This document shows, in pieces, positions 24,787 to 32,657 of a DNA stretch of 48,242 nucleotides. Position numbers and translations under genes: made by a program. Below the pieces are notes generated by a model. It was not told the DNA's origin. It ran no database searches and worked only from the letters and a program-made list of their open reading frames with translations. This DNA comes from Deltaproteobacteria bacterium (GTDB taxonomy: Bacteria > Myxococcota_A > Polyangia > DRWM01 > JAAZOP01): positions 1-48,242 of the forward strand of contig JACRCX010000101.1 in NCBI GenBank assembly GCA_016218815.1, written 5' to 3'. Numbering within the stretch: position 1 is the stretch's first letter; each line of letters starts with the position of its first letter.

Positions 24787-25293
24787 GTGCCGGCCGGCGA
24801 AGGCGATACCGGCAGCGACCGCACCGCGTGCGTCTTCCTTCTCGTCCACGTCGAGGGCGTCGGCCCCGGACAGGGCGGGACGCCGATCAACGACCGCTCC
24901 GTCTGGACCTTCGTCGAAGGGCAGCCCGACAGGTTCGAGATGGGCGAGGTCCTCTCCGACGGTACCTTCGTCGTGATGGTGCGCTACACGACGGCGCGCG
25001 AGGGCGACGCCATCCGGACGTGGGACCCGCCGCCTCCGGACGGCGCGGCGGATGCGACCGATGCGGACACCACCCCGCCCGGGACGGCCCCGCTCGTCGC
25101 CTGTCATTGCCTCACCTACCCCAACCTGACCGGCGGTAGACTGGTGACGATCAAGGACTGCTTCCCAATGGCACGCGAGTGCGCGGCGGCGCGCGCCGAG
25201 CGGTGGCGCGGCCACGGAGCCGACGATCCGCCGATTCCCGCGTGCGAAGCCGAATCGCGCCCCTCTTGCGGCCAGGCCGTCTTCGAAAAGTGA
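24787..25293 (+). CDS. Hypothetical protein, possibly remnant of an exported protein
   Basis: 168 residues from a GTG 8 bases after the methyltransferase stop. It has no signal peptide and no clear Shine-Dalgarno. The content resembles the island's exported proteins: a strand-rich front (ACVFLLVHVEGVGPGQG, FVVMVRYTTAREGDAI), an Asp/Pro/Ala linker (PDGAADATDADTTPP) and cysteine-containing C-terminal parts (ACHCLTYPNL, KDCFPMARECA). It may be the 3' part of a lipoprotein whose start was lost when the methyltransferase gene was inserted; this is inference. No family recognised. Confidence 0.5.
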   Translation: MPAGEGDTGSDRTACVFLLVHVEGVGPGQGGTPINDRSVWTFVEGQPDRFEMGEVLSDGTFVVMVRYTTAREGDAIRTWDPPPPDGAADATDADTTPPGTAPLVACHCLTYPNLTGGRLVTIKDCFPMARECAAARAERWRGHGADDPPIPACEAESRPSCGQAVFEK

Positions 25294-25415
25294 CCCGTCG
25301 GTCGCCGGGTGCACCTCGGCCGCGTCGTACGGTGACGGGTCGGTCACGGCCCAGGCGACAGCCGGTGCGCACAGTTCTGCACGAATCACCCACGGACCGC
25401 GCATCCCGGCTGCGC

Positions 25416-25427
25416 TAGGATGGAGGA
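25416..25427 (+). promoter_or_regulatory. -10 box TAGGAT six bases before the regulator ATG
   Basis: TAGGAT at 25416-25421 is followed by GGAGGA and then ATG at 25428. Transcription from this box would start at or next to the ATG; the GGAGGA is too close to the ATG to act as a Shine-Dalgarno and would be lost from such an mRNA. This likely drives the regulator-kinase-efflux operon. Confidence 0.45.
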
Positions 25428-26162
25428 ATGGATGGCGCCTCCAGCCGCGAAGAGGAACCGGACGGCGGGTTGATTCGGGTGCTGCTGGTCGAAGACGATG
25501 ACCGGCTCGCCCGGCTGACGGCGCGCTACCTCGAGATGCGGGGCTTGGTCGTCACGACGGCCGCCGACGGCGCTGCCGGACTGGCCGAGGCAACCCACCA
25601 CACGTACGACGTCCTGCTCCTCGACCTGATGCTCCCGCGAATGTCCGGAACGGACGTGTGCCGGCAGCTCCGGCGGACCTCGGACGTCCCGATCATCATG
25701 GTCACGGCGCTGGGCGACGAGCCCGAGCGCGTGTCGGGGCTCGAGCAGGGCGCGGACGACTACGTGGTCAAGCCGTTCTCCTCTGCCGAGCTGCTGGCGC
25801 GCATCCGCGCCGCGGTCCGCCGCTATCGCGGCAAGACGGGACCGGCTTCGCGCCCGTTGCGTGTGGGACGGCTCGACCTGGACCCGCAGCGGCTCGCCGC
25901 GACGCTCGACGACCGGCTCCTCGAGCTGACGGCCTACGAGTTCGCTCTGCTATACGCCCTGGCGGAGCGCGCGGGTCGGGTCCTCGGCCGCGAGCACCTC
26001 CTGGACCTGGTCAAGGGCAGCGCGGAGGAGGCGTTCGACCGTTCGATCGATGGCCACATCTCCCGCCTGCGGCGCAAGCTGGGCGACGATCCCAAGCACC
26101 CCCGGCTCCTCCGGACGATCCGGGGCGCCGGCTACATGCTGGCTCGCGAGGATGACCCGTGA
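25428..26162 (+). CDS. OmpR/PhoB-family response regulator
   Basis: 244 residues. Receiver domain at about 15-128 with the acidic cluster D23-D25, phospho-acceptor D66 (VLLLDLMLP), T93 and K115 (DDYVVKPF). The C-terminal winged-helix Trans_reg_C domain covers about 145-240, with LTAYEFALLYALAERAGRVL and the recognition region FDRSIDGHISRLRRKLGDD followed by IRGAGYMLA. All key residues are present, so it should be a functional DNA-binding regulator. Its TGA overlaps the GTG of the sensor kinase (GTGA), and an efflux system follows, so it probably controls that system in response to the kinase's signal. Confidence 0.95.
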   Translation: MDGASSREEEPDGGLIRVLLVEDDDRLARLTARYLEMRGLVVTTAADGAAGLAEATHHTYDVLLLDLMLPRMSGTDVCRQLRRTSDVPIIMVTALGDEPERVSGLEQGADDYVVKPFSSAELLARIRAAVRRYRGKTGPASRPLRVGRLDLDPQRLAATLDDRLLELTAYEFALLYALAERAGRVLGREHLLDLVKGSAEEAFDRSIDGHISRLRRKLGDDPKHPRLLRTIRGAGYMLAREDDP

Positions 26163-27568
26163 CGGCGCGGCGCCGCCGGGGCGGTCTGGTACTCAGGCTC
26201 TACCTGCTGCAGGGCGGGGCCGTGGTCGCGACGATGGCACTGCTGGCCCTGGTCGGCTACCTCATCTTCGGCCGGTGGACTCCACCCGACCTCACCGACG
26301 AGGGGCGCGAGGCGCGGGCCCGGATCGCCCGCGCCCTGGTCGAGATGGTGGCCGAGGCCCCCCCGGATCCGGAGTCGCGCCGGCAGACGGTCACGCGGCT
26401 GTACGAGGCCACCGAGCTGTATCTGGCCGTGTTCGCCTCCGACGGAACGCTGCTTGCGCAGGCCGGCGAGTCCCCTGCGGGCACCCTCGGGCGCGAGGAC
26501 CTCGAACGCCTGCACCGGGGAGAGACGGTCCAGTTGACCGACCCCGATCAGCTCGCGGTGGGCGTGCCTGGAGCCGAAAGCCAGGGGGTGGCGTACGGCA
26601 TCGTTCGCTTCTCTCCGCGCTTTCCCTTCGATCGGGCCGAAGGGGAGAAGTTCCGATGGCTCCCCCCGCTCCTGCTGCTGGTCGGACTGCTGGCCTTGCT
26701 GGCAGTGGTGTCGCTGGTGTTCGTGCGCTCCCTGGCCGGTCCGATTCGCCGCCTCTCGCAAGTTGCACGAGCGTTCGGGGACGGGGACACCTCGGCGCGA
26801 GCCCATCTGGACCGCCGCGACGAGCTGGGGGATCTGGGCCGTGCCTTCGACGAGATGGCCGATCGGCTGGTCGACACGCTTCGGGGCCAGACAGAGCTGC
26901 TGGCGAACGCCTCGCACGAGCTGCGGACGCCCCTGGCGCGCATCCAGGTGGCGCTGGACATCGCGGCCGAGGGGGACGCGGCGCTGGCCCGCGAGCAGCT
27001 CGGCGAGATCGCCACCGACCTGACGGAGCTGGAGGCGCTGGTCTCGGACATCCTGCTGATGGCACGCCTGGACCTGGAACGCGACCGTCTGGACGGACCC
27101 CGGCAGCCGTTGCGCCTCGAGTCGCTGCCGGCGCAGGAGGTGGTCGAGGCGGCGGTCGATCGGTTCCGGCGCGACCATCCCGAGCGCGAGCTTCGCATCG
27201 AGACGGAAGCTCCGGGTCGTTTGCGAGGCGACCGCGCGTTGCTGCGCCGGGTGCTGGCCAACCTGCTGGAGAACGCCGCCAAGTACTCCGATGCCGACCG
27301 GCTCATCGTGCTGCGGGCTCACGGCGATGCCGAACGCGTCGTGCTGGAGGTTTCCGACGAGGGGATCGGCATCGCCCCCGAGGATCTCGAGCGGATCTTC
27401 ATGCCGTTCTTCCGCACGGACCGTAGTCGGAGCCGCTCCACCGGCGGCATCGGCCTGGGGCTGGCGCTGGCCCGGCGCGTCGTCGAGGCCCACGGCGGCA
27501 CCATCGTCGCCGAAAACGCCCAGGGCGGCGGGACCACCTTCCGCGTCACGCTTCCCGCCGAGTCGTAG
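26159..27568 (+). CDS. Membrane sensor histidine kinase (HAMP-HisKA-HATPase)
   Basis: 469 residues. Transmembrane helix 1 at about 18-38, an extracytoplasmic domain of about 130 residues with no cysteine, and transmembrane helix 2 at 168-189. A HAMP-like linker follows (SLAGPIRRLSQVARAFGDGD). The H-box is ASHELRTPLAR with H253. The N-box is ANLLENAAKYS, G1 is DEGIGIAPEDLERIF and G2 is GGIGLGLALAR. This is a complete class I kinase of the EnvZ/CpxA type. The GTG start at 26159 overlaps the regulator stop. Its ligand is unknown; its place upstream of an export system suggests it senses an exported toxic compound or envelope stress. Confidence 0.95.
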   Translation: MTARRRRGGLVLRLYLLQGGAVVATMALLALVGYLIFGRWTPPDLTDEGREARARIARALVEMVAEAPPDPESRRQTVTRLYEATELYLAVFASDGTLLAQAGESPAGTLGREDLERLHRGETVQLTDPDQLAVGVPGAESQGVAYGIVRFSPRFPFDRAEGEKFRWLPPLLLLVGLLALLAVVSLVFVRSLAGPIRRLSQVARAFGDGDTSARAHLDRRDELGDLGRAFDEMADRLVDTLRGQTELLANASHELRTPLARIQVALDIAAEGDAALAREQLGEIATDLTELEALVSDILLMARLDLERDRLDGPRQPLRLESLPAQEVVEAAVDRFRRDHPERELRIETEAPGRLRGDRALLRRVLANLLENAAKYSDADRLIVLRAHGDAERVVLEVSDEGIGIAPEDLERIFMPFFRTDRSRSRSTGGIGLGLALARRVVEAHGGTIVAENAQGGGTTFRVTLPAES

Positions 27569-27640
27569 GCGGGATTCCGCGCGAACACTTCTTCATCGAA
27601 GCGGCACACGGCACCGACACCCCGGTCGCAGATTGGAGGC

Positions 27641-29101
27641 ATGAAGGACCCGATCATCGTTCTCCTGCTCTTGACCCTGTCGGCTTGGCCTGCGGGCGGT
27701 GCGGCCGAGACGCTCACCGAGGAGCAGGCGCTGACCCTGGCGCTGGAGCGCAACCCCGGTCTGCGGGCGGCGCTCCTGGACCGTCGCGCCGGAGAAGAGG
27801 CGATCCGCGCCGCGGAGCACGCTTACGAGCCAGTGCTGTCCGCCGGAGCGAGCGGCGGGCACAGCGAATCGTCCGGGGGGGAGCTCGGGTCGTCCGACGG
27901 GCTCACGGTCGATGCCGGCGTGCTGTGGACCTCGCCGTGGGGCACCTCGGTCTCCGCGGGCGCGTCAGCCTCCTGGTACGACATGGAAGTGACCGGGACG
28001 ACGTTGGGGTCGACGGAGCGCCAACCTGCGGTGGGCGTGGAGGCGCGAGTGGAGGCGGCGCAGCCGTTGCTGCGCGGGGCGGGCCTGGACGTGGGCGAGG
28101 CCGAGCTGCGTTCGGCGCGGCTCGCGGACGTGGCCGCGCGGTACGCCCAGGACGAGGCGGCGGCGGCGCTGCTCTGCGACGTGCGAACGGCCTACTGGGA
28201 GCTGTGGTACGCACAGGCGGCGTTGCAGGTGCAGACGGCGGCGCACGAGCTGGCGGTTCGCCAACTCGCCGAGGCGCAGGCGCGGGCCGAGGCGTTGGGA
28301 CTGCTGGCCGATTCGGAGGTGCTGCGCTTCGCCTCGGCCGAGGCTTCGCTGGCGGAGTCCCTGGCGCAGGCCGAAGCGGACCGCCGATCGCGAGCGGTTG
28401 AGCTGGGACGGTTGCTCGACCTTCCCGCGGAGCAGGCGCAGACCCTCGAAGCGGTCGAGCCCGGCCCGACGCCGCCGGTGCCGGACTCCACGGCGCAGGT
28501 CACGGGAATGGCTCGCGGGTCGTCGAGCACGCTGCTGCGGCTGGCAGCACAGGTGGCGGCAACGCAGGAGCAAGTCGAAGTAGCCGAAGACGCGCTGCAG
28601 CCGCGCCTCGACCTGACCGCGGCGTTCGCCGTCGGGGAGAGCTGGACCGGCGCCGACTACATCGCGACCTGGGACCGTCCCTACTTCACGGCCACGGCGG
28701 GGCTGCGACTGGAGTTCCCCTTCGCGAACGACCGGGCCGAAGCGCAGCTGGCGGAGGCGCAGTACCAGGCGGATGCCGCGCAGGCACGGCTGGATGAGCA
28801 GGCCCGCACGGTCGAGACCGCGGCGGCGACGCTCCTGGACCGCTACCGGACGGCCCGGCATCGGCTGGAGCTGACTCAGCAGAGCGCCGACGCTGCGCGC
28901 CGGCTCGCGGAGGCGGAGCGCGGGCGCTTGCAGCTCGGCCTCTCCACGGCGCTGGAGGTCGTGCAGGCGCAGGAGGACCAGCGTGCGGCCGAGCTGCGCT
29001 GCCTCCGGGCAGCGGTGGATCAGGCCGTGGCCGCGCTGGCCGTCGGCCGGCTGACGGGGATGCTGCTGGCGAGCTACGACGGGCCCATCGCGGCCGAGTG
29101 A
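27641..29101 (+). CDS. TolC-family outer membrane efflux protein
   Basis: 486 residues. Cleavable signal peptide IIVLLLLTLSAWPAGGAAE, then ETLTEEQALTLALERNPGLR, a typical OEP-family opening. The sequence consists of two similar halves of long alpha-helical coiled-coil segments (AAHELAVRQLAEAQARAEAL; AEAQYQADAAQARLDEQART) with short beta-strand insertions, as expected of the periplasmic tunnel and membrane barrel of TolC. TTGGAGG precedes the ATG. It is followed after 9 bases by the adaptor gene, so the tripartite machine is encoded in the order channel, adaptor, ATPase, permease. Confidence 0.92.
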   Translation: MKDPIIVLLLLTLSAWPAGGAAETLTEEQALTLALERNPGLRAALLDRRAGEEAIRAAEHAYEPVLSAGASGGHSESSGGELGSSDGLTVDAGVLWTSPWGTSVSAGASASWYDMEVTGTTLGSTERQPAVGVEARVEAAQPLLRGAGLDVGEAELRSARLADVAARYAQDEAAAALLCDVRTAYWELWYAQAALQVQTAAHELAVRQLAEAQARAEALGLLADSEVLRFASAEASLAESLAQAEADRRSRAVELGRLLDLPAEQAQTLEAVEPGPTPPVPDSTAQVTGMARGSSSTLLRLAAQVAATQEQVEVAEDALQPRLDLTAAFAVGESWTGADYIATWDRPYFTATAGLRLEFPFANDRAEAQLAEAQYQADAAQARLDEQARTVETAAATLLDRYRTARHRLELTQQSADAARRLAEAERGRLQLGLSTALEVVQAQEDQRAAELRCLRAAVDQAVAALAVGRLTGMLLASYDGPIAAE

Positions 29102-29110
29102 GGGCGAGCG

Positions 29111-30304
29111 ATGCGGAAAGTCATCTGGGTGCTGGTCCTGGCGGCGGCCGTGGGGGGCGGCGGGTACCTGGTCCTCCGCCTCCGACCGGAGGAAGCCTCG
29201 GCGACGAGCGGCGCAACGGCGCGGGTCCGGCGGGGGGATCTGGTCGAGGTCGCTTCGGCCTCGGGGACGGTGAAGCCCGACGTCAGCGTGGACGTGAAGC
29301 CGCGGGCCTCCGGGGAGGTCACCGAGGTGCTCGTGGAGGAAGGCGACACGGTGCAGGCCGGACAGCTCCTGGTCACGCTCGACACGGTGGACCTCGAGCG
29401 GAACGTGCGCTCGGCCCAGAACACGCTGGCGCGGGCCGAGGCGGCGCTGGCGCAGGCGGAGGCCTCGCAAGCGGTGGCGCGGGCGGAGCGGAGCGACGCA
29501 CGGGCGCGTAGCCGCGTGCGCCAGCAGGGCGTGGAGCTGGGACTCATCTCGGAGGAGGAAGGGCGATCTGCCGCGACGACTTCCGCCGTGGCGAACGCCA
29601 ACGTGACCCTGCGGGGCTCGCAGGTCGATTCGGCCCGGGTGGAGGTCGAGAGCGCTCGGCTGACCGTGGAGGAGGCGGAGCGGCGGCTCGCGGAGGCGCA
29701 GATCCGGGCGCCGGTCGCGGGGACGGTGCTGGCCGTGAACGTGGAGAAGGGCAGCATCGTGGCCTCGGGAATCACCGCCTTCACCGGGGGCACGACGCTG
29801 CTGACCATCGCGGACCTGGGGGACCTGCGGGTGATCGGCGACCTGGACGAGGCCCAGGTGGGACAGGTGCTCGAACGGCAGGAGGTGACGATCCGGGTGG
29901 ACGCCTACCCGGATCGATCGTTCGCGGGGACCGTGCGGCGGGTGAGTCCGCTGGGCGAGGAGGTCTCGAACATCGTCACCTTCGAGGTGGAGGTCGTGGT
30001 GACCGATCCCGACGCCGGGCTGCTGCGCTCGGGGATGAGCGCCGACCTGGATATCGTGACGGCGCGGCACCCGGGAGCACTGCTGGTCCCGCTGAGCACG
30101 ATCCACGGGGACAGCGGCCATCGTTGGGTGCTGCTGTCCGGAGAGGTGCGGCGCCCCGTGCGTACGGGCGCCACGGACGGGACGGACATCATCATCGTGG
30201 AGGGACTGAAGGAGGGTGACGAGGTGAGCACGGCGGGGCCGGCGGGCCCGCCCGGCGGGGAATCGGGCTTCGGCGGTCCGCCGCCGCCGCCGGGAGGCAT
30301 GTAG
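29111..30304 (+). CDS. HlyD/MacA-family periplasmic adaptor subunit
   Basis: 397 residues. A single N-terminal membrane anchor (VIWVLVLAAAVGGGGYLVL), then a barrel-sandwich hybrid half (SGTVKPDVSVDVKPRASGEV). A coiled-coil hairpin of about 100 residues follows (RAEAALAQAEASQAVARAER ... ESARLTVEEAERRL), and the second lipoyl half is QIRAPVAGTVLAVNVEKG. The beta-barrel and membrane-proximal domains complete it, and the tail is Gly/Pro-rich. Layout and length match MacA-type adaptors linking a MacB transporter to TolC. It starts 9 bases after the channel gene and is followed by the ATPase gene 5 bases later. Confidence 0.92.
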   Translation: MRKVIWVLVLAAAVGGGGYLVLRLRPEEASATSGATARVRRGDLVEVASASGTVKPDVSVDVKPRASGEVTEVLVEEGDTVQAGQLLVTLDTVDLERNVRSAQNTLARAEAALAQAEASQAVARAERSDARARSRVRQQGVELGLISEEEGRSAATTSAVANANVTLRGSQVDSARVEVESARLTVEEAERRLAEAQIRAPVAGTVLAVNVEKGSIVASGITAFTGGTTLLTIADLGDLRVIGDLDEAQVGQVLERQEVTIRVDAYPDRSFAGTVRRVSPLGEEVSNIVTFEVEVVVTDPDAGLLRSGMSADLDIVTARHPGALLVPLSTIHGDSGHRWVLLSGEVRRPVRTGATDGTDIIIVEGLKEGDEVSTAGPAGPPGGESGFGGPPPPPGGM

Positions 30305-30309
30305 ACCCG

Positions 30310-31056
30310 ATGGAGACGGTGGACTCGAACGCCCTCTCGGCGCAGCACCTGGTCAAGATCTACAACCCGGATCGTCCGGAGCTCGCCGTGCGAGCGGTGG
30401 ACGACGTCTCGTTCACGGTGGAACGCGGGGAGTCGGTGGCCATCGTGGGGCCCTCGGGCGGGGGGAAGTCGACCCTCATGTACATGCTGGGCTGCCTGTC
30501 GCGACCGACGTCCGGCTCCTACCTCATCGACGGCCGGGACGTGGCGCGGCTGAGCGACGACGCGCTGGCGGAGGTGCGCAACCGGCACATCGGCTTCGTC
30601 TTCCAGGCGGCCAACCTGCTGCCGCGGCGGACCGCCGTGGAGAACGTGATGCTGCCGCTGGCCTACGCCGGCGCGCGAGGCGCTCGGGAACGGGCCCTGG
30701 AGGCGCTCGAACGCGTCGGTCTGGCGCAGCGGGCCGCACACCGGCCCAACGAGCTGTCCGGCGGACAACTCCAGAGGGTCGCCATTGCCCGGGCGCTCGT
30801 GACGCGGCCGTCGCTGCTGCTGTGCGACGAACCGACGGGGGCGCTCGACAGTCGCACGGGGCGCGAGATCCTGGACCTGCTGGAGGCGCTGAACCGCGAG
30901 GGGACGACGCTCCTGATGGTAACGCACGATGCGGCAGTGGCACGGCGCATGCGGCGGGCCTTGCGCATCGGGGACGGGCGGCTGGAGGCCGACGGGCCGA
31001 CCGAGGAGGTTCTGGACGGGGCGCCGGCGCGGGCCTCGGATGCGGGAGGCGGCTGA
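30310..31056 (+). CDS. ABC transporter ATPase, MacB/LolD type
   Basis: 248 residues. Walker A is GPSGGGKST (47-55), Q-loop FVFQAANLLPRRTAVENV, signature LSGGQLQRVAIARAL beginning at 149, Walker B LLLCDE (169-174), D-loop GALDSRTG and H-loop MVTHD. These are hallmarks of the MacB/LolD/FtsE subgroup, which pairs with FtsX-like permeases. Here the ATPase is a separate polypeptide rather than fused to the membrane part as in classical E. coli MacB. Its stop and the permease ATG share one base (TGATG), so expression is coupled. Confidence 0.95.
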   Translation: METVDSNALSAQHLVKIYNPDRPELAVRAVDDVSFTVERGESVAIVGPSGGGKSTLMYMLGCLSRPTSGSYLIDGRDVARLSDDALAEVRNRHIGFVFQAANLLPRRTAVENVMLPLAYAGARGARERALEALERVGLAQRAAHRPNELSGGQLQRVAIARALVTRPSLLLCDEPTGALDSRTGREILDLLEALNREGTTLLMVTHDAAVARRMRRALRIGDGRLEADGPTEEVLDGAPARASDAGGG

Positions 31057-32261
31057 TGCTGCTGTGGGAGACGCTGGGCACGGCGTGGAAGGCGCTGGGG
31101 GCCAGCAAGCTGCGCACGGCCCTGACCACGCTGGGCATGGTGATCGGGGTGGGAGCGGTCGTGACGATGCTCGCCATGGGAGAGGGAGCGCGAGCGATGG
31201 TCGAAGGGAAGATCCGCTCGCTCGGCACCAACCTGCTGAGCGTCACGCCCGGGGCGCCCGCGCGCGGTCCGGTACGGACCGGCTCGGTGGAGACGTTGAC
31301 CTGGGACGACGCCCGCGCGATTGCGGAACTGCGGGAGGTCGCGCGGGTGTCCCCGGAGTCGATGGGCTCGGCCCAGGTCCGCTACCTCGCGAAGAACATG
31401 ACCAGCGGCGTCGTCGGTGCGACGGTCCCGTACCTGGCGGTCCATTCGTACGACCTCACCGCCGGCACGGCTTTCTCGGACAACGACCTTCTGGCGCGGC
31501 GCCGCGTGGCGATCATCGGCGCCAACGTGGCGCGCACCCTCTTCGGCAACCTCTCGCCGGTGGGCGAACGGATCCAGATCAAGGGGATGTCGTTCAAGGT
31601 GCTGGGGGTGCTGGAGGAGAAGGGCAACGAGGGCTTCTCCAGTCCCGACGACCAGATCCTCGTGCCGTTGAGCACGCACCAGGCGGCGCTGTTCGGACGC
31701 GACTACCTCTCGTCGATCGCGCTGCAGGTCGCGAGCGAGGAGGCGACCTCGCGGGTCCAGACGGAGATCAAGCGTCTGCTGCGGCTGCGGCACCGTCTGG
31801 GAGCATCGGCCGAGGACGACTTCGACGTTCGTTCGCAGCAGGAGATGCTGCAGGTGATGGGGCAGGTGATCGGGATCTTCACGGCGCTTCTGGGGAGCGT
31901 GGCGGCGGTGTCCCTGTTGGTGGGGGGGATCGGGATCATGAACATCATGCTGGTCTCCGTGGGCGAGCGAACGCGGGAGATCGGGTTGCGGATGGCGGTG
32001 GGGGCTCGGCGGCGGAACATCCTGCTGCAGTTCCTGGTGGAGTCGGTGATCGTCTCGGTGGCGGGGGGCCTGGTCGGACTCGGACTCGGTGCGGTGGGGG
32101 CGGCGGGCGTGGCGAGCGTCGCCGGCTGGCCGATGGTGGTCCCGGTCTACGCCGTCGTCCTGGCGCTGGCGACGTCGTTCGGCGTGGGCCTGGTCTTCGG
32201 CGTGAGTCCCGCCCGCCGGGCCGCTCGGCTGGATCCGGTGGAAGCGCTGCTGCACGAGTGA
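31056..32261 (+). CDS. MacB/FtsX-family ABC permease
   Basis: 401 residues. An N-terminal helix after KLRTALTTLGMVIGVGAVVTM, followed by a MacB_PCD extracytoplasmic domain of about 230 residues (starting LGTNLLSVTPGAPARG). Then three hydrophobic segments of an FtsX domain (LLGSVAAVSLLVGGIGIMNI, the region after LLQFLVESVIVSVAGGLVGL, and VVPVYAVVLALATSFGVGLV) and the conserved end FGVSPARRAARLDPVEALLHE. This is the mechanotransmission permease that works with the adaptor and channel upstream. GGGAGG at 31044-31049 fits the ATG. Likely substrates are hydrophobic antibiotics, peptides or lipids; which one is not visible. It closes the operon. Confidence 0.93.
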   Translation: MLLWETLGTAWKALGASKLRTALTTLGMVIGVGAVVTMLAMGEGARAMVEGKIRSLGTNLLSVTPGAPARGPVRTGSVETLTWDDARAIAELREVARVSPESMGSAQVRYLAKNMTSGVVGATVPYLAVHSYDLTAGTAFSDNDLLARRRVAIIGANVARTLFGNLSPVGERIQIKGMSFKVLGVLEEKGNEGFSSPDDQILVPLSTHQAALFGRDYLSSIALQVASEEATSRVQTEIKRLLRLRHRLGASAEDDFDVRSQQEMLQVMGQVIGIFTALLGSVAAVSLLVGGIGIMNIMLVSVGERTREIGLRMAVGARRRNILLQFLVESVIVSVAGGLVGLGLGAVGAAGVASVAGWPMVVPVYAVVLALATSFGVGLVFGVSPARRAARLDPVEALLHE

Positions 32262-32657
32262 GGGGGCGCAGGGAGCGAACGATGGACGGCGCGCTCCGAA
32301 GACGTTGGAGAATCGTACGGGTCGCCGCCGATGCGGTTGCCGCGGCGGGAGGGTCGTCACGATGAGCCGCGTGCCCCCTCGGAGGCGGCAAGGGCGTCGG
32401 GGGTGGCTGCGGTGATGATGACCCCGAGTCCGAGCGCGAACGCGGCGGCGAGCATCTCGTCCGGCTCTTGCCTCGTGCAGGTCGAGTACGTCGTAGCGGC
32501 GGCGCGGCGCCCGCAGTGATGGTGGCGCCGAGACCGCCTGCATCGTGATCATCGATATCGTCGCGCGTCGTGGCGGGGCGCGCCGGGGCCTCCCTCTCGA
32601 TCCCCTGGCTCGCCCCCGCCTGCGTCGTCGCCGTGGTCGGCTTCGCCGTGTCGCGGA
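32262..32657. other. Spacer of about 400 bases with no supported gene
   Basis: Lies between the convergent ends of the permease gene and the MYXO-CTERM gene. Open frames exist on both strands but are short and Arg-rich. A 32-residue minus-strand ORF (32455-32357) with a hydrophobic start was examined and not accepted. No T-rich terminator hairpin was seen. Confidence 0.5.

Noticed and set aside
32357..32455. 32-residue minus-strand ORF with hydrophobic N-terminus (MLAAAFALGLGVIITAATPD...)
   Set aside because: It resembles a signal peptide, but there is no Shine-Dalgarno, no promoter and no mature domain, and random GC-rich frames often read this way.
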